From Rhodovastum atsumiense (GTDB lineage: Bacteria; Pseudomonadota; Alphaproteobacteria; Acetobacterales; Acetobacteraceae): DNA of 34,319 nt. Each line of letters begins with the position of its first letter. The stretch's first letter is position 1. Below are positions 8,227-16,826 of this stretch, piece by piece. The translations under genes were made by a program, and so were the position numbers. The notes under the pieces were generated by a model. That model was not told where the DNA came from and made no database searches. It was given only the letters and a program-made list of their open reading frames with translations. The stretch is taken from the NCBI GenBank assembly GCA_026225115.1, contig JAMFSE010000050.1:1-34319 (forward strand). The letters are read 5' to 3'.

Positions 8227-8262
8227 AGCTTGGCCCTGGTGATGCGCTGCCAGGGCCAAGCT
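8227..8262. terminator. 13-bp perfect hairpin after the TSUP gene
   Basis: AGCTTGGCCCTGG (8227-8239) pairs perfectly with CCAGGGCCAAGCT (8250-8262) around a 10-base loop. It starts five bases after the TSUP stop. No U tract follows, so it is not a canonical intrinsic terminator. It could stop transcription from either side or protect the mRNA end, since the next gene is convergent. Confidence 0.55.
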
Positions 8263-8348
8263 TGAGCTGGCTAGCAAACGCGTGACAAACTGAAAGCTAT
8301 GAAGAAAACACATAGGGCGGAGTTTTTAGAAGCCCTTCAAAGTGAAAT

Positions 8349-8996
8349 TCAGGTTGACCCATTACCCGGCAACCGGTTGAAGCTTTGTGCCATGCGTCCG
8401 AACAAATCACGCATGTCATCCCATCGGGTGGTTCCGAAGCCTAGCACATACGCAAGTGTGGAACCATCGATCATAAAATAGTGGCGGCAATTCCAGATGG
8501 CGTCTTCTACAGGCTTGTTGAAATCGAGCGTCAAGACTGTTTTCGATCCTATCTTGGTTTCGCCAGATACGAAGTTTGAAAAATCATGTTTCTGGAGAAT
8601 TTCCTGGATCTTAGTTGAATGGGCTTCCGGACTCTGTTTCGGATCGTATGGCTCGCTAAAGACGATCAGAAGATGCCTACCTTCCTCATTTGAGGCGAAA
8701 CGGCTTACCTCGTAAGGACTATTTGTGGGTATAGCCGGAAAGATATTCCACCGCGAAGGGATATCCAAACTGAAATTCCATTCGCTATTGGCGTAGCGCT
8801 TCATTTCAAATGAGTTCTGCGGCGGTGTTAACGATTGACCGTCGGAGAAAGCGGCCAAACAGGCGCGCCAGCCGTTGTAACCATGTTGTTTGGCAACTTG
8901 CTCCAGCGCAACGCTGTGCTTGATCGGTTTCCCAGAATCTCGTGCTTTTGCCTCAAGCGCACTGGCCTCGGCCTTCAATTTGTCGAGCATGGACAT
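8349..8996 (-). CDS. Glyoxalase-related N-terminal domain protein with a DUF1795-like C-terminus
   Basis: The product has 215 residues. I chose ATG 8996 because AAGG is nine bases upstream; ATGs at 9005 and 8990 are alternatives. Residues 1-50 (LDKLKAEASALEAKARDSG, then HSVALEQVAKQHGYNGWRACLAAF) match the short helical domain called glyoxalase-related in many plasmid and island proteins. The rest (EWNFSLDIPSRWNIFPA, SRFASNEEGRHLLIVFSEPYD, a final FGRMAQSFNRLP) looks like a PsbP/DUF1795-type alpha/beta fold. No signal peptide or catalytic motif is evident. Such genes are common on mobile DNA, which agrees with the island setting. The function is unknown. Confidence 0.65.
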   Translation of the reverse strand: MSMLDKLKAEASALEAKARDSGKPIKHSVALEQVAKQHGYNGWRACLAAFSDGQSLTPPQNSFEMKRYANSEWNFSLDIPSRWNIFPAIPTNSPYEVSRFASNEEGRHLLIVFSEPYDPKQSPEAHSTKIQEILQKHDFSNFVSGETKIGSKTVLTLDFNKPVEDAIWNCRHYFMIDGSTLAYVLGFGTTRWDDMRDLFGRMAQSFNRLPGNGST

Positions 8997-9216
8997 GACA
9001 ACCATCCTTAACTCGCGAGAATTTCAGGGCGTGGCTCCATTCGTCCTGCTCGCGAACCAAGGGGTTGGCGCCAGAAGCTCAGATGCCGCTATCTGCCAAA
9101 ACCGTGTTAAACGGCGGAACCGGGAGGCCAGCGGCGGCCTTGATCATTATCAAAGACTAAGAATAATGGTCGGTCAAGAGCCTGTGATTGGATTAAGCTC
9201 CAAGCCGTCGAACAAT

Positions 9217-11712
9217 TTAAATATTGCTCTTACGTACTGACAAAATTCTCTCCTGGCGCGCAATCAGGTTTTTAAGCGCGCGCCAGCGAGTGACGAACAC
9301 TGCTGCCGTCCCGAGGTTGGAGGTGAGACCGGCGTGCAGGCTGTTGAACCCTGCCAGGAAGCCGCCAGCGACCGCGGCGAGGTTGGCAAGGTAGACGGTC
9401 CGGTAATCGGCCCTGAGCTCGCCGGACCTGTGCATTGCTGCCAGGCGGGCGGGGGATAGCGCCAGAAGATTACCGTTGAGGAGTAGGATATCCGCAAAAT
9501 CCTGTGCCAGCCTGTCGATACCGGCGGTGGAGATGCTGACCGCCGCCGCCGCACGGGTCGTGGCGGTTGCGGCGTCGCTTCCATCGCCGACCCAGGCAGC
9601 ACGGGCGCTCATTGAGCGCATGACCTCGGTTTTCGCATCCGCGCTCAGATCGCCGAAGACGGCGTCCAATCCGAGTTCCAAAGCGCGGGTCTCCGCATCC
9701 TCCTGCGGTGAGGACGAAAGATAGACGAACCTCGTATCGGGAATTTCCAGGCGTAAGGCCGCTACTGCATCCGCGGCCTCAAGCGGGCCGTTGCGCTCGA
9801 ACCGTACCAGACCGAGAATATTTCGGGCGCGGGCGACGGCGAAACTGCGCGTCGCCGGGTCGGTTCGCGGCGCGGCGGCTTCCGCCTTCAGCTGCGCTGC
9901 AAGCGTTGCGGTTGGGGCGTACAGGCCCTGGGCGAGCGCCAATGCCGGCGACAGCACGGCAATTTCCGAACCGGTATCATCACGGAACAGAATGGCTCCG
10001 GCGAGGCGGCGGGTGTCGCTGGCGGTCGGCACGAAAATATGATTCCGTTTTGCCTGCCGGCGCAATGCCACCGCGCGCGGATCGTCGATGCCGGAAACAG
10101 CCGCCGCGGCATAGCGCAGCGCATCATCCCGCGCCTCCTGGTTCTGGCAGAGAATTCCGTTCAACTGCACGCGGCGCCTGGAAAAATCGACGCCGTCATC
10201 GAGGACGCAGATATCGGCGTCGAGTAGCCGGTCCAGCGCCGCCGGATTGCGGAACAGCGCGCCGCCCGCGAGCGATTTTGCAACCGCTGTCAGGGCGGAG
10301 AGATGGGCGCTGAGGCGCGGCGCGGTGAGATAATCCGGTCTTATGATGACCTGCGAGTATCTCGGCATCCGGGTTGCCAGCAGCATGACGGTGGCACCCA
10401 GCAGCGCCGGCCTGGCGTTGCGGTGAGCAACCCGTTCAACCTCCTGCAAGGAAGGCAAATTGCCTATCGGCCTGTGCGGCAGCAGGCGGGTAAGCGCGGC
10501 GGCGGCGGTCGCCTCGCCGGCATGGGTGACGCGGAGTGCCAGCTTGCCATCGCGGACGAAGCCACCGGCATGGACCGCATCGCCCGGCAGTTTGTCGGCA
10601 AGGCCGTTGCCGCCGGTCAAAGGCGATTCCTCGACCGAGGCCAGGCCTTCCACCACCACGCCGTCCGCCGCGATGTAGTCGCCCTTGCGCGCCGTGATGA
10701 TCATGCCAGGCGTAAGTGCCGCGACGTCGATTTCCACCTCGCCTTGCGCATCGTTCATCCGGGCCCAAACCTGCCGGCGCCGATGCGGAGCAAAAAGCCG
10801 CCGCTGCGCGCCCATGGCGAAATTATTGGCAAGCTGCGGCCAGGTCTGCGCGAAGGTTGAGAACAGGCTGGAGGCGAAGGGCAGGCGGAACCACAGGAGG
10901 AAGGCAAAGCCAAGGGTGTGCATTGCCGGCAGCCCGACGCGGCGGCGGCGCAAATCGCGTAAGGCGGCAATCACGTTCGGAGAATTGTACAGCAGTACGA
11001 CCGCCGCAGCCCACGGCAGCAAGGCGTTACGCAGAAACTGCGCCGTGAAGGAGAAAGCCAGCATCGAAGCGGTAAGTGCCAGCCGGCGGGGCAGTGGCGG
11101 CGCAGGCGGCCCCTGCAGCAGTTGGCTCCAGGAATCATCCAGAAACCGCAACAGATGCTCAGGTGAGACCAAATTCGGATCGTAATGGATGATCACGGTT
11201 CCCCATAGCCGGGCCGATCGCAGCGATATGACGCCGTGCACTGTACTTAGGCGCTCCAGCGCGCGGAACTTGACATTACGGTCCCGGAGCAGCGGGTGTG
11301 AGATGCGGATGCGCGCCGCGGCGAGCGGGCGAACCCGGAAGGTCGTGAGCGTCTGGCCAAAGCGGGTGACGCGCACTGGCAGGCCAGGGGCCGCCGGGTG
11401 CAGCTGCAGCCGGTCTGCCTGGGTTTCGCGTGACCGCTCGGGCAGTTGGATACGCCGCAGCAATGCGCCCAACCGCTGCCAAATCTGGCCTGGGTTGGCG
11501 TTTTTGGCGAGGAAAAAGCTGATCGATCCACTATCCTGGCGGATCGTCGCGGATTTGATCTCCGGCAGTGAGAATGCCAATTCCAGTAGCCGGGTAAGGG
11601 GAGAGCCGTTACCAAACAACGCCGCGTCGCGCAAAACCAGCCGGTCATTGATAATGCGGACCGCTGGCGGGTGCGCTGGCTCGGAAGGAATTATCGGGGT
11701 CACCAGGGGCAT
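9217..11712 (-). CDS. Degenerate P-type ATPase homologue (probable pseudoenzyme)
   Basis: The 831-residue product shares the layout of the intact ATPase at 12062. Two N-terminal metal-binding-like domains (about 20-75 and 110-215) are followed by hydrophobic pairs near 220-265 and 275-300, an actuator-like domain (EVEIDVAALTPGMIITARKG), a transmembrane pair near 435-455, a HAD-like domain, and a terminal hydrophobic pair. Every catalytic signature is altered. TGES is TGGN (366-369), DKTGTLT is DDGVDFS (505-511), and GDGxND is GDGSDA (709-714). D505 remains where the phosphorylated Asp would be, but the KTGT needed for chemistry is gone. The frame is open and long with GC-rich codon usage, so it is maintained, not decaying. 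A structural or regulatory partner of the intact pump is the simplest role. It is divergent from that operon with a 0.1-kb shared promoter region. Confidence 0.75.
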   Translation of the reverse strand: MPLVTPIIPSEPAHPPAVRIINDRLVLRDAALFGNGSPLTRLLELAFSLPEIKSATIRQDSGSISFFLAKNANPGQIWQRLGALLRRIQLPERSRETQADRLQLHPAAPGLPVRVTRFGQTLTTFRVRPLAAARIRISHPLLRDRNVKFRALERLSTVHGVISLRSARLWGTVIIHYDPNLVSPEHLLRFLDDSWSQLLQGPPAPPLPRRLALTASMLAFSFTAQFLRNALLPWAAAVVLLYNSPNVIAALRDLRRRRVGLPAMHTLGFAFLLWFRLPFASSLFSTFAQTWPQLANNFAMGAQRRLFAPHRRRQVWARMNDAQGEVEIDVAALTPGMIITARKGDYIAADGVVVEGLASVEESPLTGGNGLADKLPGDAVHAGGFVRDGKLALRVTHAGEATAAAALTRLLPHRPIGNLPSLQEVERVAHRNARPALLGATVMLLATRMPRYSQVIIRPDYLTAPRLSAHLSALTAVAKSLAGGALFRNPAALDRLLDADICVLDDGVDFSRRRVQLNGILCQNQEARDDALRYAAAAVSGIDDPRAVALRRQAKRNHIFVPTASDTRRLAGAILFRDDTGSEIAVLSPALALAQGLYAPTATLAAQLKAEAAAPRTDPATRSFAVARARNILGLVRFERNGPLEAADAVAALRLEIPDTRFVYLSSSPQEDAETRALELGLDAVFGDLSADAKTEVMRSMSARAAWVGDGSDAATATTRAAAAVSISTAGIDRLAQDFADILLLNGNLLALSPARLAAMHRSGELRADYRTVYLANLAAVAGGFLAGFNSLHAGLTSNLGTAAVFVTRWRALKNLIARQERILSVRKSNI

Positions 11713-11813
11713 CGGACGGTCCTATAAATCTGTATTGTCTATTATATTAGTTGACTAGTCGGGTCATGTCATTAAGCTGTCATACTTATAGTGGTACTGA
11801 CGTGAGATTGCAT
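11713..11813. promoter_or_regulatory. Divergent intergenic region between pseudo-ATPase and ATPase operon
   Basis: About 100 bp of AT-rich sequence separates the divergent genes at 11712 and 11814. It must hold promoters for both directions, which suggests coordinated control of the two paralogues. I cannot assign -35/-10 boxes with confidence. The palindrome ACTAGT at 11754-11759 is short and may be chance. Confidence 0.35.
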
Positions 11814-12053
11814 ATGACGTTGAAGAAGATGCGCCGGACTGATGGCTGGAATGGACGGACGAAACAACTGGCCCAGATTGCGGTTGCCGCCGTTGACGAA
11901 ATCTCGGCTTTCTATGCCGTCATGGCGAGACTTCTGATCGGCCGGGTCGAGGATTTCGCGGATATGGAAGCGCAGCGGCGGTTGCGGCGGCTTAATCTGG
12001 CGGCTGCCAAGCAACAGCCAGAGGCCGCCAAGCCGGCACGGCGCGGGGCTTAA
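11814..12053 (+). CDS. Small basic protein preceding the P-type ATPase
   Basis: The product has 79 residues from ATG 11814; a TTG-started longer form (11751) and ATG 11829 are alternatives, and none has an outstanding ribosome site. The middle reads KQLAQIAVAAVDEISAFYA and then RLLIGRVEDFADMEAQ, an amphipathic helical stretch with acidic residues near its end. A basic, Ala/Pro-rich tail (AAKPARRG) follows. Only eight bases separate its stop from the ATPase start at 12062, so the two are co-transcribed and probably translationally coupled. I do not recognise the family. A cytosolic or membrane-surface accessory factor for the pump is the natural guess from context. Confidence 0.6.
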   Translation: MTLKKMRRTDGWNGRTKQLAQIAVAAVDEISAFYAVMARLLIGRVEDFADMEAQRRLRRLNLAAAKQQPEAAKPARRGA

Positions 12054-12061
12054 GTTCGGCC

Positions 12062-14629
12062 ATGTCATCGCTTAAAACCAAACTGGATGCGCAGCGCAAA
12101 CGTTCCGATTTAGCATCGCCGCAGGTATCCGCGCAACTGGCCCCGCCGCGGCCGATGCGCGCCCGCAAACCAAAACTGCAGTCCGGCGCCTTTGTCGACG
12201 CGAACGAGCCCGGTAAGATCCAAATCTTCGGCGCCGCTTTTCTTTCGGACCCGACGGGCCCTACGGCGCGGTTGTTTGTCGAGCGGGCATTTTCCGCCGA
12301 TGCGGTGCGCAGCGTTTTTATCGACGGCAAGCGAGGTAAGGCGGAAATTCACTACCGGTTCGGCGAGGACGGGCCGCTGGATGAAATCCAGAATATCTCG
12401 AAAATCATCGGCGGTGCCGGCGGAGTTTCGGTGCCGTGCAAATTGCCGGCGACCTATGGCCATGGCGCCGATAAGCAGATTTTTCTGCAGCGCTACGGAA
12501 GCCAGCTCTCGGGATGGAAGGTGAAGCATGAAATTGCCGGCCGTGTCCGGTTTCAAAACCCGATCCTGATCCGCCGGGGCGCGCTGCGGCAGGCGATCGA
12601 GGGCGAATTGGTGAATGCCTTCGGGATCGATAAATTTTCGGTGCAGGAATTCACCGGCACGGTGCTGGTGCATTACAGCGCCAAGCAGATTCAGAAACAT
12701 CAGATCATCGCGTTGCTGGATTCGGCACTTGAAAAGACAGAGGATTTTTCGCTGGCACCGATCGATTACGATCTGCCCGTGGCGCTGGCGACCGTGACGC
12801 TTGCCGGTCTCAGCCGGTTTGTGTTCCCGGCATTGACGCCGTTAAGCGCGATTGTGTTCCTGTATTCGGTTATTCCGAGCTTCAAGGGCGCCTATGATCT
12901 GCTGGTCAAGGAAAAGCGGCTCGGCGTCGATGTGCTGGATGCGATTGTGGTTGCCGCCTGCTTGGCGACGGGGCAAATTCTTGCGGGATCCGTGCTGTCG
13001 CTGACGCTCAGCGTTTCGCGCAAACTGGTGGAACAGACTGAGCGTAAATCCAAACGCATGCTGCTCAATGTGTTCGGAAAACAACCCCGCTTTGTCTGGC
13101 TGGATGCCGATGGCGCGGCGGTTGAAACGCCGCTTGAGAAGGTGAAGCCCGGCGATATCATCATTGTTCATACCGGCGAATCCGCACCCGTCGACGGCAC
13201 GGTTTTTGACGGCATGGCGATGATCGATCAGCACGCGCTGACGGGTGAATCCGCGCCGGTAGAAAAAACGACCGGTGACGAGGTGTTCGCCGGCACTACG
13301 GTGATTGCCGGAAAAATTCGGGTTTCCGTTACCAGCGCGGGCTCGGAAACCACTGCCGCCAAGCTTGCGCAAATTCTGAACGAAACCTCCGGCCATACCT
13401 TGAAGGCGCAGTCGAGCGGGCAATTGCTTGCCGACCGCGCGGTGGTGCCGACCTTGGCGCTCGGCGGCTTCAGCCTGGCAGTGCGCGGCGCGGCAAGCGC
13501 GGTCGCGGTGGTGAATTGCGATCTCGGGACCGGCATCCGCATGGCGGCGCCGATCGCGATGCTCTCATCGCTTACCCTTGCGGCACAGCAGGGCGTGTTG
13601 GTAAAATCCGGGCGCGCGCTTGAATCGATGAGCGAGATCGATACCTACCTGTTCGATAAAACCGGTACGCTGACCCGCGAGCGGCCGGAGGTCGGCCGGA
13701 TTCTGACCTTCGGTAATCACGATGAAAATACCATCCTGAGCTGGGCCGCAGCGGCGGAAAATAAGTTCAGCCACCCGATCGCGAAAGCTATTCTGGATCG
13801 ATTCCAGGCGCTCGATTTGCCGATGCCGCAGACAGATGAGACCAAATACGCCGTCGGCTACGGCGTCACCGTCGGCGTCGACGGCCATGTGGTGCGCGTC
13901 GGCAGCGCCCGCTTCATGGCACATGAGGGCATCAAACTACCCTCGGCGCTCGACCGTGAAATCGAACATGTACACGACGAAGGTCATTCGCTGATCATGA
14001 TCGGGGTCGATAACGAACTCGGCGGCGCGCTGGAACTGCGCGCGGCTGAACGCAACGAAGCGCAGCTTGTCATCTCCGGATTGCGCGAACGCGGCGCCAA
14101 ACACCTTGCTATCATCTCAGGCGATCACGACCGCCCCACCCGCAACCTCGCAAAACGCCTTGGCATGGATCGCTATTTCGCCGAAGTGCTGCCGCAGGAC
14201 AAAGCCCGCTACGTTACAACCTTGCAGAAGGAAGGCCGGAAAGTCTGCTTCATCGGCGACGGCATCAACGATTCCATTGCCCTGAAACAGGCGAATGTCT
14301 CGATTTCGCTGCGCGGCGCCTCCAGCATCGCCACCGACACCGCCGAAATCGTTTTCATGGAGGAGAGCCTGGAGAAGCTTCTGCAGATCCACGATATTTC
14401 CAGAGATTTGCAGCGCAATATTAAAACCAGCTGGCGTATGATCGTCGGCGCCAACGCGCTGTGTATCGCAGGCGCTTTGTTCGGCAATTTCGGCGTCATG
14501 CACTCAATGGTATTCAACCAAATCGGCGGCCTGGCCGCCGTCGCCAACGGCCTGATCCCGCTCCGCAAAGCCTCCGCGCTGCAGCGTGAGAAAGATGCGC
14601 TGACGGCGCTGCTGGCGGCGCAACAGTAG
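12062..14629 (+). CDS. P-type ATPase, P1B-like, with atypical transmembrane metal motif
   Basis: The 855-residue product has complete catalytic signatures: TGES at 394-397, DKTGTLT at 532-538 with phosphorylated D532, a nucleotide-domain HP (KFSHPIAKAI), and GDGIND at 732-737. Two N-terminal HMA2-like domains lie near 50-120 and 150-225 (VRSVFIDGKRGKAEIHY; HEIAGRVRF then FTGTVLVHY) and lack the usual CxxC. The helix before the P-domain has NCDLGTGIRMAAPIA (485-499) where P1B pumps carry CPC, SPC or CPH. C486 and D487 are the candidate ligands. It is an inner-membrane ATP-driven cation pump of unknown specificity. Its gene follows a small ORF by eight bases, and the first three-hairpin element lies just behind its stop. 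Confidence 0.85.
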   Translation: MSSLKTKLDAQRKRSDLASPQVSAQLAPPRPMRARKPKLQSGAFVDANEPGKIQIFGAAFLSDPTGPTARLFVERAFSADAVRSVFIDGKRGKAEIHYRFGEDGPLDEIQNISKIIGGAGGVSVPCKLPATYGHGADKQIFLQRYGSQLSGWKVKHEIAGRVRFQNPILIRRGALRQAIEGELVNAFGIDKFSVQEFTGTVLVHYSAKQIQKHQIIALLDSALEKTEDFSLAPIDYDLPVALATVTLAGLSRFVFPALTPLSAIVFLYSVIPSFKGAYDLLVKEKRLGVDVLDAIVVAACLATGQILAGSVLSLTLSVSRKLVEQTERKSKRMLLNVFGKQPRFVWLDADGAAVETPLEKVKPGDIIIVHTGESAPVDGTVFDGMAMIDQHALTGESAPVEKTTGDEVFAGTTVIAGKIRVSVTSAGSETTAAKLAQILNETSGHTLKAQSSGQLLADRAVVPTLALGGFSLAVRGAASAVAVVNCDLGTGIRMAAPIAMLSSLTLAAQQGVLVKSGRALESMSEIDTYLFDKTGTLTRERPEVGRILTFGNHDENTILSWAAAAENKFSHPIAKAILDRFQALDLPMPQTDETKYAVGYGVTVGVDGHVVRVGSARFMAHEGIKLPSALDREIEHVHDEGHSLIMIGVDNELGGALELRAAERNEAQLVISGLRERGAKHLAIISGDHDRPTRNLAKRLGMDRYFAEVLPQDKARYVTTLQKEGRKVCFIGDGINDSIALKQANVSISLRGASSIATDTAEIVFMEESLEKLLQIHDISRDLQRNIKTSWRMIVGANALCIAGALFGNFGVMHSMVFNQIGGLAAVANGLIPLRKASALQREKDALTALLAAQQ

Positions 14630-14640
14630 AGCAAAAAGAA

Positions 14641-14766
14641 AGCCGCTTTTTTGAAAAAAGCGGCGCAAAAAATTTTATTAATCTCGAACCGGAATGTTGA
14701 AGCATCCCGGCTCGAGATTACCAGAGTTTTTTTGGTTCTTTTTCCTCAGAAAAAGAACTGCTTCCC
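14641..14766. repeat. Three-hairpin intergenic element, copy A (bidirectional terminator-like)
   Basis: The first hairpin is an 11-bp near-perfect palindrome (GCCGCTTTTTT at 14642-14652 with its complement at 14654-14664), followed by GCAAAAAA. A central inverted repeat has AATCTCGA at 14680 and TCGAGATT at 14712. The terminal hairpin, GTTCTTTTTC (14735-14744) against GAAAAAGAAC (14749-14758), has a CTCA loop and is followed by TGCTTCCC. The same order occurs at 25298 and 30001. Copy A sits exactly between the convergent ATPase and membrane-protein genes. U-rich and A-rich arms on both strands fit termination in both directions. Confidence 0.75.
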
Positions 14767-15201
14767 TTAATGCCTAGCGGTGCGCTTTGCTTTCGCTTTC
14801 ACGGGTGCCTTGCGCCTGGTTTTTGCGGGGGTGGGTTCCTCGTCGTCCTCCAGTTCCTCGGCTTCATCGGTCAGTTCGCGGCGTTTGGATTTGCGCGAGG
14901 CGGTTTTTGCGATGGCGGCGTCAAAGCCTTCGTCGGCGCCGTCTTCAAAACCGCGGCGGAAGACATTCTTTTCCGGGAGCAATTCGACCAGGAAAACCGC
15001 GCCGAAGACGATACCGAACGCGACGCCGTAGGAGGCGTGATAGGCGCCGGAATGCGCGGTCTTTTTAACTTTGACGGCCGCTGCCTTGGCGGTAACTTTC
15101 GCGTTGGCTGCCGCGTGTCCCAGTGATCCGGCTGCAGACTCGATGGCCTCGCCCAGGGAATTCAGCGGATCGGCATGCGTTGTGGTTGCTTTAGCGTTCA
15201 T
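14767..15201 (-). CDS. Single-pass membrane protein with a basic C-terminal tail
   Basis: The 144-residue product has AAGGAG about 9 bases before ATG 15201. Residues 1-50 form an Ala/Lys-rich amphipathic stretch. Residues 54-76 (YHASYGVAFGIVFGAVFLVE) form the only transmembrane helix. FRRGFEDGADEGFDAA follows, then an acidic run (EAEELEDDEEP) and a Lys/Arg/Ala histone-like tail. I recall small proteins with a similar SYGVxFGxVF helix and an xGxxDGA segment next to HMA2-type P-ATPases, so it may belong to the pump module. This is memory, not a search. It is downstream of the APC permease on the same strand by 75 bp. Confidence 0.65.
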   Translation of the reverse strand: MNAKATTTHADPLNSLGEAIESAAGSLGHAAANAKVTAKAAAVKVKKTAHSGAYHASYGVAFGIVFGAVFLVELLPEKNVFRRGFEDGADEGFDAAIAKTASRKSKRRELTDEAEELEDDEEPTPAKTRRKAPVKAKAKRTARH

Positions 15202-15275
15202 AAAAATAACTCTCCTTGTTTAACGAACTTATTTTGATAACAAAAATTTGTCGATGGAAATTAAGCTGCCTTCAC

Positions 15276-16700
15276 TCAATTCTCCTCGAATATGTCTGCA
15301 ATATCCTTGGCGCGGGATTTTTGGACGAAGGTTAGCCAGCCGACACTGACCACCATGAATCCGATAAACATCCAGACCAGGATATTGGACGGGTAAGACG
15401 GCGGCGGAAACAGTGAGGATCCGGGCAGGCCGATTGTTCCCAGCATCGGGATCAGCATGAACAGCACCGAGAGCGATGCGATGAGGATGGCTTTTTTGGT
15501 AAGCTTGCCTCGCTTGGCGAGGTAGACCGGAGCGGCCGCCGAGATCAGCATATATACGACGATGAAGCCGAAGCTGCACAATGTGCCGAAATAGCCTTGC
15601 CCATCGTAATCCGAAATGCCGAACAGCGACAGGCTGAGTGTAACAGCCAAGGTGAGCAATGCGGCAAAGCCGATGGCGACATAAGGGGATTTGCTGCGTG
15701 GATGCACCTTGCCAAGCGCAGCCGGCACCAGATTATGCCTGGCCATCGAGAAGATGATCCGGCCGGTCGCGTTGACGGAGCCAAGCGTGCAGGAGAAGAA
15801 ACTAAGCACGACGCCAAAGCTGATGAGTTCGCCAAGCCAGGGCATGTTGTAATGGTTCGAGAGGACGGAGAGCGGCAATTCGGTTGTCGCCAGATTTACG
15901 TTCAGGCCCTGGAATCCAAGAACCACCACATAGGCCATGAAGATAAAAACGCCGCCGGAAATCAGCACGCTTTGGGTGACCGAGCGTGGGATTGAGCGCA
16001 GTGGGTCCTTGGCTTCATCGCCAAGCGAGGTGGAGCTTTCAAAACCCGAAAATCCAAACACGACCAGTACAACGCCAATCAGCACGCCACCAGGGCTAAC
16101 CCCATGCAGGCTGAGTTGCTGGCGATCGATCATGCAGCCTTTGTGCCGGAGGATGACCATGCCGAGCGCCAGGATCGCGGCGATGGCCGCACCTTCGAGG
16201 TACAGCATGGTTTTGCTGGAAAGCCTGATATCGCCGGCGGCGAAGACGAACACCGCGGCGATCGCCAGCGTTGAGAGCAGGATTGGCGGGACATCAAGGC
16301 CGAGGCTGGCGAGCAGGCTGTGCATCGCAATTGCGAAGCCGCAAAGGGTCGACATTCCGGTGACCATATAGCCGAACAGCAGGCCGCAGCCGCCGACGAG
16401 CCCGACCGTCGGGCCCAGCCCGGTGACGATATAGCTATAGAGCGAGCCGGAGGAGGAGGAGTGCCGCGCGAACTGGTTGATGTTTAGGCTGACCAGGGTG
16501 AGGCCGAGCATGCCGATCAGAAAGGCCAGCCAGGTACCGTTGCCGGCGGTGGCAAAAATCAGCCCCAATACGGCGGCCGGCACGGTGGACGGTGCGATCA
16601 CCGAGACGGATTGCGCCAGAACTTCCGGATAGCTCAGACATTCAGCGCGTAGTCCGGGCGCCAGCGGGTCGGCATAAATCACTCCAGTCGGCGGCGCCAT
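15276..16700 (-). CDS. APC-superfamily amino acid/polyamine permease
   Basis: The 474-residue product starts at ATG 16700, with GGAG eight bases upstream; the longer frame to 16754 adds an unconserved cysteine-containing stretch. About 12 transmembrane segments are visible. LAQSVSVIAPSTVPAAVLG in helix 1 and VFGFSGFESSTSLGDEAKDP around helix 6 are typical APC substrate- and gating-region signatures, as is ARHNLVPAALGKVHPRSKSP after helix 8. It should import or exchange an amino acid or amine across the inner membrane. The substrate is unassigned. Together with the gene at 14767-15201 it forms a likely two-gene transcript ending at hairpin element A. Confidence 0.85.
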   Translation of the reverse strand: MAPPTGVIYADPLAPGLRAECLSYPEVLAQSVSVIAPSTVPAAVLGLIFATAGNGTWLAFLIGMLGLTLVSLNINQFARHSSSSGSLYSYIVTGLGPTVGLVGGCGLLFGYMVTGMSTLCGFAIAMHSLLASLGLDVPPILLSTLAIAAVFVFAAGDIRLSSKTMLYLEGAAIAAILALGMVILRHKGCMIDRQQLSLHGVSPGGVLIGVVLVVFGFSGFESSTSLGDEAKDPLRSIPRSVTQSVLISGGVFIFMAYVVVLGFQGLNVNLATTELPLSVLSNHYNMPWLGELISFGVVLSFFSCTLGSVNATGRIIFSMARHNLVPAALGKVHPRSKSPYVAIGFAALLTLAVTLSLSLFGISDYDGQGYFGTLCSFGFIVVYMLISAAAPVYLAKRGKLTKKAILIASLSVLFMLIPMLGTIGLPGSSLFPPPSYPSNILVWMFIGFMVVSVGWLTFVQKSRAKDIADIFEEN

Positions 16701-16826
16701 TCTCTTCTCCTGCGTTATCGTTTTGTTACAAACGCAACCATCGTCCATAGCCACATTGACAAAAAAGACCGCTTATCTAGAGTATATCCACTAGCTTTGT
16801 AGAGTTTTGGGTTTTATGTCAATCTG

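Noticed and set aside
9217-11712. That the degenerate ATPase is simply a decaying pseudogene
   Set aside because: It is a single uninterrupted 831-codon frame with a start, a plausible ribosome site and coherent domain order; the changes are at catalytic motifs and not stop codons or frameshifts.
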